Both the position numbers and the translations under genes were made by a program. 64,000 nucleotides of DNA from JBCBDX01 sp039815825 (GTDB lineage Bacteria > Pseudomonadota > Alphaproteobacteria > Rhizobiales > Rhizobiaceae): positions 1-64,000 of the forward strand of contig JBCBYO010000016.1 of the NCBI GenBank assembly GCA_039815825.1. Direction: 5' to 3'. The notes below the pieces were generated by a model. That model ran no database searches and had not been told where the DNA came from. It saw only the letters and a program-made list of their open reading frames with translations. Position 1 is the stretch's first letter. Every line of letters begins with the position of its first letter. Shown here piece after piece: positions 36,873 through 47,100 of this stretch.

Positions 36873-38419
36873 GCCGCTTCCCCCACTGCCGCAATGTCGG
36901 CACCACCCATAAGCAGCCCAATTTGATTGCGGGTCGCTTTGTCTGTGTTGATCGGTGCGCTTAGATGGCCGTCGTGCATAACTGCGATGCTGGTGCTGAT
37001 CTCAAAAAGCTCGTCCAAATCTTGGCTAATTACGAGCGCAGCTGCCCCATCCTGTGCCGCGTCGATGATGGTTTGCCGGATACGGGCGGCAGCGCCGGCA
37101 TCAACACCCCAGGTAGGCTGGTTGAAAATGAGAACGCGGGGTTTGCGATCAAACTCGCGGCCCAAAACCAGCTTTTGCAAATTGCCGCCAGAGAGCGTCG
37201 CCGCAGCCGGGTCATTTCCCGTTTTGCGCACGTCCATTGTGGTGACGATCCGGGCGAGCGTTTTGGTCAACGCACTTTGGCGTATCATACCCAAAATGCC
37301 GCCGCCTTTATAGGCGGACGCATCGGAGGCATGACGGCTTAGAAACACATTTTCGCTGAGCGGCATGTTGCCGACGGCCGCGTGCCCCATGCGCTCTTCG
37401 GGCGCAAAGGCGGCTCCCAACTTGCGTCGGCCGTTCGGACCGAGTTGACCCGCGGATTGTCCTGCAATCTCGATTGTAGCTGGCTGGGCTTGAGTTTCTT
37501 CACCGGACAATGCGTCAAACAGTTCAGACTGACCGTTGCCGGCCACGCCAGCGATTCCGAGTATTTCACCGGCGCGCAGCCGAATGTTTATTTCTTTCAG
37601 GCCGATCGAAAAAGGCCCAAGCGGTGCCTGCGACAAACCTTGAACCGCGAACACTGGCGATTGTTTTGCCGAATTCATGTCTGTTGATGATTTGCGTTCA
37701 ATATCCTCGACATCACTGCCGACCATCATGGCAGCTAATGACTTGGCCGTTTCCTTTTTGGGGTCACAACGGGCGACGACTTTGCCGTGCCTTAGAATTG
37801 TTGCGCGATCGCATAGGCTTTTAACTTCATCCAAGCGATGCGAGATATAGAGGATCGCTTTGCCTTCACTTTGCAGTAGGCGAAGCGTTTCAAACAGGCG
37901 CTCTGCTTCCTGCGGTGTTAAAACCGACGTTGGCTCGTCGAGGATGATCAGATCGGGGCGTTGAAGCAGGCAACGAATGATCTCGACCCTTTGGCGCTCT
38001 CCAACTGACAAGTCGCCGACAAGCGCCTCCGGGTTGAGTTCCAAGCCGTAGGTTTTACCCAGTTGCTTTGCTTTGGCCGCAATGTCTTTCAGCTGGCCAA
38101 CATCATCGAGTGAAAGAGCGATGTTTTCAGCAACGGTAAGCGAGTCAAACAGCGAGAAATGCTGATGCACCATGCCGATGCCAAATGCCCGGGCAGTGGA
38201 TGGATTTTTGATTGTTATTGCGTTTTCACGCCAGGAAATTGTGCCGCTGTCTGGCTGAAGGCTGCCAAACAGCATTTTGACGAGCGTTGATTTACCCGCG
38301 CCATTTTCCCCCAAGAGCGCATGAATCTCGCCCTCATCGACATCCAGATCCACGCTGTCATTGGCCTTTAAGGGCCCGAAGGTCTTGGTGATTTGCTGAA
38401 CGCGCAGCAGGTTAGTCAT
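36869..38419 (-). CDS. Nucleoside ABC transporter ATP-binding protein (duplicated ABC)
   Basis: A 516-residue ATPase with two ABC cassettes, as in YufO/RbsA-like sugar and nucleoside systems. The first cassette has Walker A GENGAGKST, signature LSVGERQRVEI and Walker B LIILDEPTS. The second has a degenerate Walker A-like GVAGNGQSE, signature LSGGNLQKLVLGRE and no typical Walker B glutamate (VLIFNQPTWG), so only the first site should hydrolyse well. The frame is open to 38695, but that extra 92-residue stretch is unlike any transporter and covers the divergent gene's leader; ATG 38419 gives the normal family start MTNLLRVQQITKTFG. Confidence 0.92.
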   Translation of the reverse strand: MTNLLRVQQITKTFGPLKANDSVDLDVDEGEIHALLGENGAGKSTLVKMLFGSLQPDSGTISWRENAITIKNPSTARAFGIGMVHQHFSLFDSLTVAENIALSLDDVGQLKDIAAKAKQLGKTYGLELNPEALVGDLSVGERQRVEIIRCLLQRPDLIILDEPTSVLTPQEAERLFETLRLLQSEGKAILYISHRLDEVKSLCDRATILRHGKVVARCDPKKETAKSLAAMMVGSDVEDIERKSSTDMNSAKQSPVFAVQGLSQAPLGPFSIGLKEINIRLRAGEILGIAGVAGNGQSELFDALSGEETQAQPATIEIAGQSAGQLGPNGRRKLGAAFAPEERMGHAAVGNMPLSENVFLSRHASDASAYKGGGILGMIRQSALTKTLARIVTTMDVRKTGNDPAAATLSGGNLQKLVLGREFDRKPRVLIFNQPTWGVDAGAAARIRQTIIDAAQDGAAALVISQDLDELFEISTSIAVMHDGHLSAPINTDKATRNQIGLLMGGADIAAVGEAA

Positions 38420-38576
38420 CGCTGGTTCAATCCGCAGGTAATCCCACGACCGTAGCGTGACGGTTGCGTGGTGCAAGTGCCAAAACGCACAATTTTTGGA
38501 CGAGCTGCGAACATTCCAGGCTTGTGCGTCAACAGGCGCATGGACAAGATCAGTGAAGCGCGCCATTTGGGGACGT

Positions 38577-39779
38577 ATGAGCGAGATAAAACATACCGAT
38601 ATTTTGGTTGCCGGTGCAGGGCCAACTGCCTTTGCGGCAGCGTTAGAGGCTAGCGCTGCAGGCTTTAAAATCGCGATGGCAGCACCGGATGACACTCACC
38701 TGGAGAGCGACGCGCGTACAACAGCTTTGATGATGCCCGCGATTGATTTGTTGAAAAATATGGGCGTTTGGGATGGCATCGAAAGTAACACGGCGCCGCT
38801 CAGGGTCCTTCGCATCATTGATGATACCGGGCGTCTTCTTCGTGCGCCGAGCGTTGATTTTAAATCCTCGGAAACAGGCTACGATCAGTTCGGCTTTAAC
38901 ATTCCAAACCGCGTTCTCAACGGCGCGATGCGAACGGCTGTCGAGAACGATGAGAACATCACCGTCCACAATGCGATGGTGTCTGCGGTTGCGTTTGATA
39001 CCAATCACGTCTCGGCTACGCTTTCCAACGGAACGATTATCGATGCAAATCTAATTGTAGGCGCTGATGGCGCAAATTCTCTGGTTCGAAATGCAGCTGA
39101 TATCGGTGTTCGCAAATGGGATTATCCGCAAACTGCATTGGTAACGGCGTTCGATCATGAACGACCACACCAGGGGGTCTCCGCTGAGTTTCATACGCCG
39201 CAAGGTCCGTTTACCCAAGTGCCGCTTCCCGGCAATAGGTCGAGCTTGGTGTGGGTTGTCGAACCTGAACGCGTTTCCGAGTTGACGGCAATGGATAAAG
39301 CGGAACTGAGCCTGTTGATTGAAAAGAACCTTCAACACACGCTTGGGAAAATAAAAAACCCGGCAACGCTTCAAGCGTGGCCCTTGTCGGCCAGTGTGGC
39401 GCATCGTTTTGGGCACGAGCGCGTTATGCTGGTTGGCCATGCAGCACACTCATTCCCGCCAATTGGCGCGCAAGGCCTCAATCTCGGATTTCGCGATATC
39501 GATGATCTGGGTGCGGTTTTGAGCGACGCGAAAGCTGCTGGCTACGAACTTGGCAGTTCTAAGGTCACGCGTGCGTATGACCGACGGCGCCGAGCGGACA
39601 TTTATGTGCGTACCGGGGCTGTCGATGCGCTCAATCGCTCGCTTTTAACCGACCTGCTTCCCGTACAGGCGTTGCGCGCGACCGGGCTTAGCGCCTTGAA
39701 AAATATTAGCTTCCTGCGGTCGTTTTTTATGCGCGAGGGCATCAGTCCTGGCGGAGGTTTGCGCGGCTTGTTCGACTAA
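38577..39779 (+). CDS. UbiH/UbiF/COQ6-family FAD hydroxylase
   Basis: A 400-residue flavin monooxygenase that probably hydroxylates the ring in ubiquinone synthesis. The FAD-binding GAGPTAFAAALEA is at the N-terminus, the middle motif GADGANSLVR near residue 160, and the FAD-ribityl motif LVGHAAHSFPPIGAQGLNLGFRD near residue 282 is diagnostic for UbiH-type enzymes. The frame extends to 38457, but the ATG at 38577 begins the FAD fold directly and follows GGGGACGT. Which ring position is hydroxylated is not evident. Its stop overlaps the convergent AEC transporter stop. Confidence 0.9.
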   Translation: MSEIKHTDILVAGAGPTAFAAALEASAAGFKIAMAAPDDTHLESDARTTALMMPAIDLLKNMGVWDGIESNTAPLRVLRIIDDTGRLLRAPSVDFKSSETGYDQFGFNIPNRVLNGAMRTAVENDENITVHNAMVSAVAFDTNHVSATLSNGTIIDANLIVGADGANSLVRNAADIGVRKWDYPQTALVTAFDHERPHQGVSAEFHTPQGPFTQVPLPGNRSSLVWVVEPERVSELTAMDKAELSLLIEKNLQHTLGKIKNPATLQAWPLSASVAHRFGHERVMLVGHAAHSFPPIGAQGLNLGFRDIDDLGAVLSDAKAAGYELGSSKVTRAYDRRRRADIYVRTGAVDALNRSLLTDLLPVQALRATGLSALKNISFLRSFFMREGISPGGGLRGLFD

Positions 39780-40738
39780 AAAAGGTCCGGTGGTAATATA
39801 TTGTTGGTCATCAAATAAAGCAGCGCGGATACGGTAAATACCGAACAGACTGTTGTGATGAGCACTATCGCAGAAGCCCGCTCCACCCAAACGTCATATT
39901 GCTGTGCGATGACAAAAACGTTGGTAGCGGTGGGCAAGCCTGCCAATAGAACCGCGGCGTAGACCCAAACATCTGGGAAGTCCCCTGCCCTTGAAACAAT
40001 GATGTAAACCAATAGCGGCGCGCCGATCAGTTTGAGGACTGTAATGTAGACAGCCTCGGCCGGCACGCGTCTCAAGGGTCGCAAGCCGAGCGTCACGCCC
40101 ATGGCGAACAAAGCGCAGGGTGCTGCGGCGTTGGCCAGATAATCGATCAGCGTTTGAATGGCCTGCGGCGGTTGGAGTTCCAAGACTGCTGCCGCAATCC
40201 CGACAATGGTTGCCATAATAAAAGGGTGCGTCAGGATCTTGCGCAACACGTCAAATGCCAATCGGAAGCCTTTGGGACCCGTTTGATCTTTACCGGACAG
40301 CGCCATGAACAAGGGCGCAAGAATGAAATGAAGCGTGTTGTCGAAGCAAAATACCAGCGCCACAGGAACAATTGCGGCTTCGCCAAATGCCAGGAGTGCC
40401 AAACCCGGCCCCATATACCCAATGTTCCCGTAAGCGGCACCCAATCCCATGATTGTGCTTTCCGGCACTTTGCCGCCATTTCTAAGGACCGCAATCACGA
40501 ACGAGATCGCAAAGATGATGAATGTGGTCAGTGTGGTGGCTAAAATGTACCGCCACTGGGTCAGCTGCTCGACCGGTGTGCGCGAAAGGAGATTGAAGAA
40601 CAAAGCTGGCAGCGCAATGTACACGATGAAGGTGTTCATCCATGCCAGCCCTTCAGCGGGTGTGCGTAATACCCGGGCGGCAATGAACCCAATCGCGATC
40701 AGTCCAAAAAAAGGTAGGACGAGTCCCAGTACCTGCAC
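39776..40738 (-). CDS. AEC (auxin efflux carrier) family transporter
   Basis: A 320-residue integral membrane protein with about ten membrane segments, of the AEC family (MdcF/YfdV-like), which exports or takes up small carboxylates. The first helix is VLGLVLPFFGLIAIG; the mid-region NIGYMGPGLALLAFGE carries the family's conserved asparagine and glycines. GTG 40738 is preferred because AAGGA lies about eight bases upstream and it opens right at the first helix; the longer frame from ATG 40777 adds 13 charged residues. Substrate unknown. Convergent with the hydroxylase, overlapping by four bases. Confidence 0.87.
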   Translation of the reverse strand: MQVLGLVLPFFGLIAIGFIAARVLRTPAEGLAWMNTFIVYIALPALFFNLLSRTPVEQLTQWRYILATTLTTFIIFAISFVIAVLRNGGKVPESTIMGLGAAYGNIGYMGPGLALLAFGEAAIVPVALVFCFDNTLHFILAPLFMALSGKDQTGPKGFRLAFDVLRKILTHPFIMATIVGIAAAVLELQPPQAIQTLIDYLANAAAPCALFAMGVTLGLRPLRRVPAEAVYITVLKLIGAPLLVYIIVSRAGDFPDVWVYAAVLLAGLPTATNVFVIAQQYDVWVERASAIVLITTVCSVFTVSALLYLMTNNILPPDLF

Positions 40739-40829
40739 TTTATTGTTCCTTCTTTGCGGTCGCGATAGCGGTCGCAAGCCGCACCTGCAAGGACTTGAAC
40801 TTGGAATTCAAACGTCACACATTGCGCTC

Positions 40830-41177
40830 ATGAAATATTCGAACGCAAAATCTGTGATTACAAAATTTGCTATCGGTGATGTCGTTCGTCACCGACTCTT
40901 TCCGTTCCGGGGTGTCGTTTTCGATATCGATCGGGAATTTGATAACACCGAGGAGTGGTATCAGGCGATACCGGAAGAGATCCGTCCACGAAAAGACCAG
41001 CCCTTTTATCATCTGCTAGCTGAAAATGACGAGTCTGAATATGTGGCTTACGTATCTGAGCAGAATTTGCTCCAAGATGCTGAGAGCGGGCCGTTGCGAC
41101 ACGCACAAATCGACGAAATGTTTGATTGGAGTGCCGAGGCCGGGCGTTACACCACGCGTGAGATGACAGCTCACTGA
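40830..41177 (+). CDS. hspQ: Heat shock protein HspQ
   Basis: A 115-residue HspQ/hemimethylated-DNA-binding (YccV-like) domain: KFAIGDVVRHRLFPFRGVVFDIDREF, then QPFYHLLAEN and YVSEQNLL. In E. coli HspQ binds Lon as an activator and also occurs in the heat-shock regulon. The frame is open further upstream to 40449, but that stretch is antisense to the AEC gene; the ATG at 40830 begins the domain. It is followed after 11 bases by a convergent FrnE-like gene. Confidence 0.93.
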   Translation: MKYSNAKSVITKFAIGDVVRHRLFPFRGVVFDIDREFDNTEEWYQAIPEEIRPRKDQPFYHLLAENDESEYVAYVSEQNLLQDAESGPLRHAQIDEMFDWSAEAGRYTTREMTAH

Positions 41178-41188
41178 TTCCGGTCTGA

Positions 41189-41854
41189 CTACGACATACT
41201 GCGCTGTCGGACGGCTTCGCGCATTGCTTCGACCAAATGGTCGGCGGGATGCGCGCCCATCACTGCGATCTTTCGGTCAAATATGAAGCACGGCACGCCA
41301 GTAACGCCCATTTGCGATGCTCGCGTTACTTCTGCTGATGTTTCATCGCGGGCTTCTTCAGACGCTAACCGAGCGAGCAAAGCCGATCGATCCATGCCTG
41401 CGTTAGCGCCGATGTCGGCTAAGATGTCCAAGTCACCGATGTGACCACCCTGGATAAAGAAGCTGTCAAAAAGTTCTTCAACGACTGCGTTTTGGGTGTT
41501 CGAGTCCACCTCGCCTGCAAACCGGATCAGGCGGTGCGCGTTGAGCGTGTTTGGCGAAACGGCAATCTTGTCAAAAGCAAAATCGATGCCCTCTTCGGCG
41601 CCTGTCTGCTTTATGTGTCCATAAATCTCTTTAGCGCGGTCCGGACCGCCGAACTTGTTTTCCAGATAAGTTTGGCGATCCAAGCCTTCGTCGGGAAGCG
41701 TGGCGTCCAGTTGAAATGGTCGCCAGTGTATCTCGAGTTCAATTTCGCCGGCGACGATGTCTGCAGCTGCCTGTAGTCTTCGTTTGCCGATCAGGCACCA
41801 TGGGCACATGACGTCGGAGATGACATCGACTGGCAGTGTTGTTTTCTCGTCCAT
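41189..41854 (-). CDS. FrnE-like DsbA-family oxidoreductase
   Basis: A 221-residue DsbA-fold protein without a signal peptide. The active site CPWC sits in VISDVMCPWCLIGKRRL near the N-terminus, and the cis-Pro loop TGVPCFIF carries the partner Val-Pro. FrnE-type proteins are cytoplasmic thiol oxidoreductases related to polyketide isomerases and to stress protection in Deinococcus; their substrate here is unknown. A 42-base gap separates it from the peptide-binding protein gene upstream on the same strand, but no shared function is obvious. Confidence 0.9.
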   Translation of the reverse strand: MDEKTTLPVDVISDVMCPWCLIGKRRLQAAADIVAGEIELEIHWRPFQLDATLPDEGLDRQTYLENKFGGPDRAKEIYGHIKQTGAEEGIDFAFDKIAVSPNTLNAHRLIRFAGEVDSNTQNAVVEELFDSFFIQGGHIGDLDILADIGANAGMDRSALLARLASEEARDETSAEVTRASQMGVTGVPCFIFDRKIAVMGAHPADHLVEAMREAVRQRSMS

Positions 41855-41896
41855 GTTGGACCCGTTCTATTAAGCGCTAAGCCTTTGTTTCGCTTA

Positions 41897-43720
41897 TTAC
41901 TTCGTCGAGTACCATACCGGCAGTTGGTAGCCATAAAGCGGTGTTGGGGTGTCGGGGAATTGGATATGATCCCAGTGCGCAACCCAAGTTTCCCGCAAAT
42001 GATAAAGTGGGATGGCATAGTGGCCGGAAATCAAAACCCGGTCGAGGGCACGAACAGCAGCTGCGAAATCCTCGCGTCCTCGCGCGTCGACCATTTCTTC
42101 GATGAGCGCATCGATGGCGGGATCGTTAGCGCCGGCAAAGTTGAAGGTACCCTCTGGCTCGACTGATTGCGTGCCCCAACGCCAGACCTGTTCTGCACCC
42201 GGTGACAAGGATGCCGAAAGGCTGGCTGCTACCATATCGTAGTCATAGGTCTGGCGGCGTTGTTGGAATTGCGCATCATCAACACTACGCAAAGTGATCT
42301 CGACGCCGATGGCTTCAGCTGCGCGCTGCATCGAAAGCGCCATCCGCTCTACCTCGTTTTTAGATGTGCCGACAGCGGTGCCTAGCAAGATCTCAAATGA
42401 CAGCTGCTCGCCATCTTTCATCATTTTGCCGTCAGTGATGGCGTAACCCGCCTCGCCGAGCTTTGCGACTGCTGCCCGAAGCACGTTGCGGTCACGTCCG
42501 GAACCATCGGTGACGGGCGGGGTATAAGTCCCGTCCATGACAGATGGCAAAACCCGATCCATAAACGGAGCCAGCAGTTCCTCTTCCCGTTTGGTTGCGG
42601 GACGGTCTAGTGCTGACAGTTCACCAGAGTTTTGCCAAAAGGAACCGGTACGGGAATATAGGCCGTTAAAGAGGTTTTCGTTCACCCACTCAAAGTCATA
42701 CAACATCGTTAGCGCTTCGCGGACGTTTCTATCGGCGAAAACATCGCGGCGTGTGTTGAAGAAAAAACCAAGGAATCGGTCTGGCCGATCAGATACAAAA
42801 GTCGATTGCTTGACCTTGCCCTCTTGCGCAGCCGGAAAATCATAAGCGGATGCCCATTTCACCGGATCGCTTTCAAAATACACGTCAAACACGCCCTTTT
42901 TGAACGCTTCAAATTGCGCGGACGAATCGCGGAAATACTCAACTGTGATCGTGCCGTAGTTTGCAAAACCCCGCATGGATGGGGTGTTATTGCCCCAATA
43001 ATCAGGGTTTTTCTTGTATGTAATCCGAGTCCCCGGCTCGACATTTTCCACCACGAAGGGTCCAGAGCCGACCGGTGGTTCCAATGTACCGTTTTCAAAG
43101 GTATCCGGATCGATCGCATGCTTTGGCAAAACGGGGGTGAGCCCAATGATCAGCGGATATTCGCGGTTTGAGCTTTCATTGAAGTTGAAGCGTACCGTGC
43201 GGTCACCGGTTTTCTCGATGGACTCGATGCGCGCCATACGCCGATTGTAAGGCGGGCGCCCTTTTTCGGTGAAAATATCATACGTGAAGATCACGTCTTC
43301 CGGGGTTACCGAAACGCCATCGTTCCACTTGGCGTTTTCGTTGAGTGTGAATTCAATCCAGGTGCGCTCATCGTTCCATTCGACCTTTTCGGCGAGTAGC
43401 CCATACATGGTGAATGGCTCGTCGCGTGATCGTTGAAGCAGGCTTTCATAGACCAAATTGCCAAACTGTGGATCCCAAATGCCACGTGCGGTTGTGCGCA
43501 TGGATTTCAAAACGAACGGGTTCAGGCTATCGAACGTTCCGACAACACCATAACTAATATCACCGCCTTGCGGCGCGTTGGGGTCAGCGTAGGGAAAATG
43601 CTCATAATCAGCTGCCAGAGCGGGCTCTCCATGCATAGCAATCCCGTGCACCGGTTCGGCCCAAGCGCCTGAAGTTGAAACAACGGCTGATACAAAAACG
43701 GCTGTAAATGCTCGCTTCAT
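41897..43720 (-). CDS. Peptide ABC transporter substrate-binding protein (YejA-like), no permease nearby
   Basis: A 607-residue periplasmic binding protein of family 5. A signal peptide ends near GAWA-EP (about 22), then HGIAMHGEPALAADYEHFPYADPNAPQGG, the opening seen in YejA/microcin C-type oligopeptide binding proteins, and the long two-domain fold (TPEDVIFTYDIF, NVREALTMLYDFEW). Related proteins feed a YejBEF transporter, but no permease or ATPase gene is in the window, so it works with components encoded elsewhere. The ligand may be an oligopeptide or peptide-like antibiotic. Confidence 0.87.
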   Translation of the reverse strand: MKRAFTAVFVSAVVSTSGAWAEPVHGIAMHGEPALAADYEHFPYADPNAPQGGDISYGVVGTFDSLNPFVLKSMRTTARGIWDPQFGNLVYESLLQRSRDEPFTMYGLLAEKVEWNDERTWIEFTLNENAKWNDGVSVTPEDVIFTYDIFTEKGRPPYNRRMARIESIEKTGDRTVRFNFNESSNREYPLIIGLTPVLPKHAIDPDTFENGTLEPPVGSGPFVVENVEPGTRITYKKNPDYWGNNTPSMRGFANYGTITVEYFRDSSAQFEAFKKGVFDVYFESDPVKWASAYDFPAAQEGKVKQSTFVSDRPDRFLGFFFNTRRDVFADRNVREALTMLYDFEWVNENLFNGLYSRTGSFWQNSGELSALDRPATKREEELLAPFMDRVLPSVMDGTYTPPVTDGSGRDRNVLRAAVAKLGEAGYAITDGKMMKDGEQLSFEILLGTAVGTSKNEVERMALSMQRAAEAIGVEITLRSVDDAQFQQRRQTYDYDMVAASLSASLSPGAEQVWRWGTQSVEPEGTFNFAGANDPAIDALIEEMVDARGREDFAAAVRALDRVLISGHYAIPLYHLRETWVAHWDHIQFPDTPTPLYGYQLPVWYSTK

Positions 43721-43871
43721 GGCTGAACACTCCTGTTGCTGCTGATTCCAACCCTAGCAGCACAATTGCGCAGTGGAAGGGTGAATTTGCCGCTAGCTGT
43801 GTTGAGCGAAAGCCTTGAGCAAACGCACAAGGTTATGTAACGCGATCATCATCTCAAACAGGTCACAGAAG

Positions 43872-44144
43872 ATGCCGGATCTATCACTCGAAAACCGTAG
43901 ACGACGCGCCATATTTCGAGCTGAGCATCGGGGTATGCAAGAGATGGACATCATATTGGGACAGTACGCCAAAGAGCGCGTGCCTTTTATGGGTGAGAGT
44001 GATCTGGTTGAATTTGAACGCCTAATGGAGATCCTCGATCGCGACCTTTTCAAGTGGTTTACCGGCGAAGGGCCGGTGCCCGATGATCAAAACACGCCGT
44101 TGTTTCGTGCCATCTGTGAGTTTCACGGGATCGAACGCGCTTAG
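43872..44144 (+). CDS. sdhE: Succinate dehydrogenase FAD assembly factor SdhE
   Basis: A 90-residue SdhE/SdhAF2 protein that helps attach FAD covalently to the succinate dehydrogenase flavoprotein. The conserved RGMQEMDIILGQY contains the RGxxExD motif, and ESDLVEFERLMEILDRDLFKWF completes the helical bundle. The ATG at 43872 starts the family domain; the frame is open to 43815 but those residues are not family-like. The gene ends two bases before mfd. The sdhE-mfd pair, often with recG, is conserved in rhizobia. Confidence 0.93.
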   Translation: MPDLSLENRRRRAIFRAEHRGMQEMDIILGQYAKERVPFMGESDLVEFERLMEILDRDLFKWFTGEGPVPDDQNTPLFRAICEFHGIERA

Positions 44145-44146
44145 CA

Positions 44147-47100
44147 ATGATAGATAAGCTACTCACACTTCCCTACGTCCCGGCGGACGCAGGCCAAGTT
44201 ACATTGTCCGGTGTCGCCGACGGGCTAGAGGCATTTCTGCTATCCAGTTTTGTTCAGAGAAACGAGACGGCGGTTATTTTCGTCGCACGCGATGCAGCCC
44301 GGATGGCTGACATCGAGCAAGTTTTTCGGTTTGCGGCACCTGGGATCAAGCGGATCTCACTCCCAGCTTGGGACTGCCTGCCCTATGATCGCGTGTCGCC
44401 TTCAACCGCAATATCGGCTCAGCGATTAAACGCTCTTGCTAGAATTGGTCGCTTAGGTCGCCAGAGTTCTCCAACGCCAACGCTCATTTTGACGACGGCC
44501 AATGCGATCCTTCAGCGGACCGCAAATCCGATCCGCCTTGCCAAGCAGATTATCAATGTGAAAGCGGGCGGCGTTGCTTCGATGGATATGTTGATTGAGG
44601 CGGCTGCCACCAATGGATTTGAGCGGGTGCCGACAGTACGGGAGGTTGGTGAGTTCGCCGTGCGCGGTGGGATATTGGACGTTTTTGCGCCGGGCTTTGA
44701 AGAACCGGTGCGTTTGGATTTCTTCGGTGATCAGTTGGAAACAGTTCGTTCCTTTGATCCGGCGACACAACGCACGACGAAACAGCGCGAGGGTTTTTCT
44801 CTTTTGCCGATGAGCGAGGTTACACTTACGCCTAAGACCATATCGCGCTTTCGAAAAAGCTACATCGAGCGCTTCGGTGCACCAGACCGTGAAGATGCGC
44901 TCTATCAGGCGGTGACTGCCGGCAATCGGTTTGCCGGAATGGAACACTGGTTGCCCCTCTTCATGGAAGAGACTGTAACCCTTTTTGACGCGCTGCCCAA
45001 CGTTCCCGTCGTTTTTGACAGTTTGAGCACTGACGCGATAAGCGAACGGATCGATCAGATTGCTGAGTATTTTACTGCTCGTGTTGATCAGCGCGCAGGC
45101 AAATCTGCCAAAGAAGGCGCCGGGCCTTACCACCCGCTCAAGCCGGAAGCACTCTATCTGAACAAAGAAGAGCTGGACGCGACGTTGGCAGCGCGTACAT
45201 CGGTGCAATTGACGCCATTTGAACAGCCTGAAGGCGCCGGTCGAACAATCATTTCGGTGAATAGTCGTCCTGCTCGGAATTTTTCAAATGAACGGGCAGA
45301 CAAGAGCGCAAACGTCTTTGACGTGGCTGCCCAATATCTCAGCGACCTGCGTAATGATGGCAAGCGCGTTGTTCTGACGGGTTGGTCCGAAGGGTCTTTG
45401 CAACGGCTCATCCAAATTTTGGGCGAACATGAGCTCGGCGGCATTGAAACCGTCGGAAAGCTTCAGTCGCTTATTGAACTACCCGCCAATCGGATCGGAT
45501 GTGCGGTCCTTAACGTTGAACATGGTTTCTCTGTCGCTGACACAGTCTTCGTGTCCGAACAGGACATTCTGGGCGACCGTATGGTCCGCCGACGCAAGAA
45601 GAAGCGCGCCTCCAATTTTATCGCGGAAGTTGCCTCCATTACACCGGGTGATATCGTCGTTCACGTCGAGCATGGGATCGGGCGTTTTGAAGGCCTTCGT
45701 ACCATTGAGGCGGCTGGCGCACCGCATGATTGTCTTGAGATCCATTATGCTGGCGAAAACCGGCTTTTGCTCCCGGTGGAAAATATTGAGCTCCTTTCGC
45801 GCTACGGGTCTGAAGATACCAACGTACAGCTCGACCGGTTGGGCGGCGGCGGTTGGCAAGCGCGCAAGGCGAAACTCAAGAAGCGCCTTTTGGATATGGC
45901 GGACCAACTCATCCGCATTGCAGCTGAACGCCATATGCGTGATGCGCCCGTCATGTCAGCCCCAGATGGTTTGAACGACGAGTTCGCTGCGCGCTTTCCC
46001 TACGAGGAAACCGATGACCAACTTTCTGCCATTGCGGCCGTGGCGCATGATTTGGGTGAAGGCAAGCCTATGGATCGGCTCGTCTGTGGTGATGTTGGCT
46101 TCGGCAAGACAGAAGTCGCGCTCAGATCAGCGTTTCTAGCGGTCATGAGCGGCTTCCAGGTTGCGGTTGTAGTTCCCACCACGCTTCTTGCTCGACAACA
46201 TTATAAGTCTTTTTCCGAGAGGTTTGCCGGAATGCCCGTCAATGTGGCACACGCTTCGCGTTTGGCGGGGACAAAAGGGCTTGCTGACGCCAAAGCGGGT
46301 GCCGCCAGCGGCCAGGCGGACATTGTCGTGGGTACGCATGCGCTTTTAGGGCAAGGCATCAGCTTTAAAAATCTGGGGCTTTTGATTGTCGATGAAGAGC
46401 AGCATTTTGGCGTGAAGCACAAAGAACGTCTGAAAGAACTGAAGTCCGACGTCCACGTCCTCACTCTATCTGCCACGCCAATCCCGCGGACGCTGCAATT
46501 GGCGCTGACCGGCGTGCGAGAGTTGTCGTTGATCACCACCCCACCTGTGGATCGGCTTGCAGTGCGGACCTTTATCTCACCATTTGACGGTTTGATCATT
46601 CGCGAAACGCTTCTGCGCGAGCGGTACCGCGGTGGTCAGAGTTTTTATGTGTGCCCTCGGATTGCCGACCTTGACGAAGTCAAAGCCTTTTTGGACGAGG
46701 CTGTTCCGGAATTGCGTGTTGCGGTGGCTCACGGCCAGATGGCGCCCGGTGAGCTTGAAGACATTATGAACGCCTTTTATGACGGCAAGTTCGATGTGCT
46801 TCTGTCGACGACCATCGTGGAGTCGGGCTTGGATATCCCAACGGCAAATACGCTCGTTGTGCATCGCGCGGACATGTTTGGGTTGGCGCAGCTTTATCAG
46901 CTTCGTGGACGTGTTGGACGATCAAAAGTGCGCGCCTATGCGCTCTTCACTCTGCCAGCGAACAAGAAACTGACCAAAACAGCGGAGCGCCGCCTGAAGG
47001 TCTTGCAGTCGCTAGATACGCTAGGCGCCGGCTTCCAATTGGCCAGTCATGACCTTGATATTCGCGGGTCCGGGAATTTGCTCGGCGAGGAACAATCGGG

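Noticed and set aside
38420..38695. N-terminal extension of the ABC ATPase
   Set aside because: It covers the leader and first codons of the divergent hydroxylase and has no ABC-like sequence; the start is at 38419.
40449..40829. N-terminal extension of HspQ
   Set aside because: It is antisense to the AEC transporter and not HspQ-like; ATG 40830 begins the domain.
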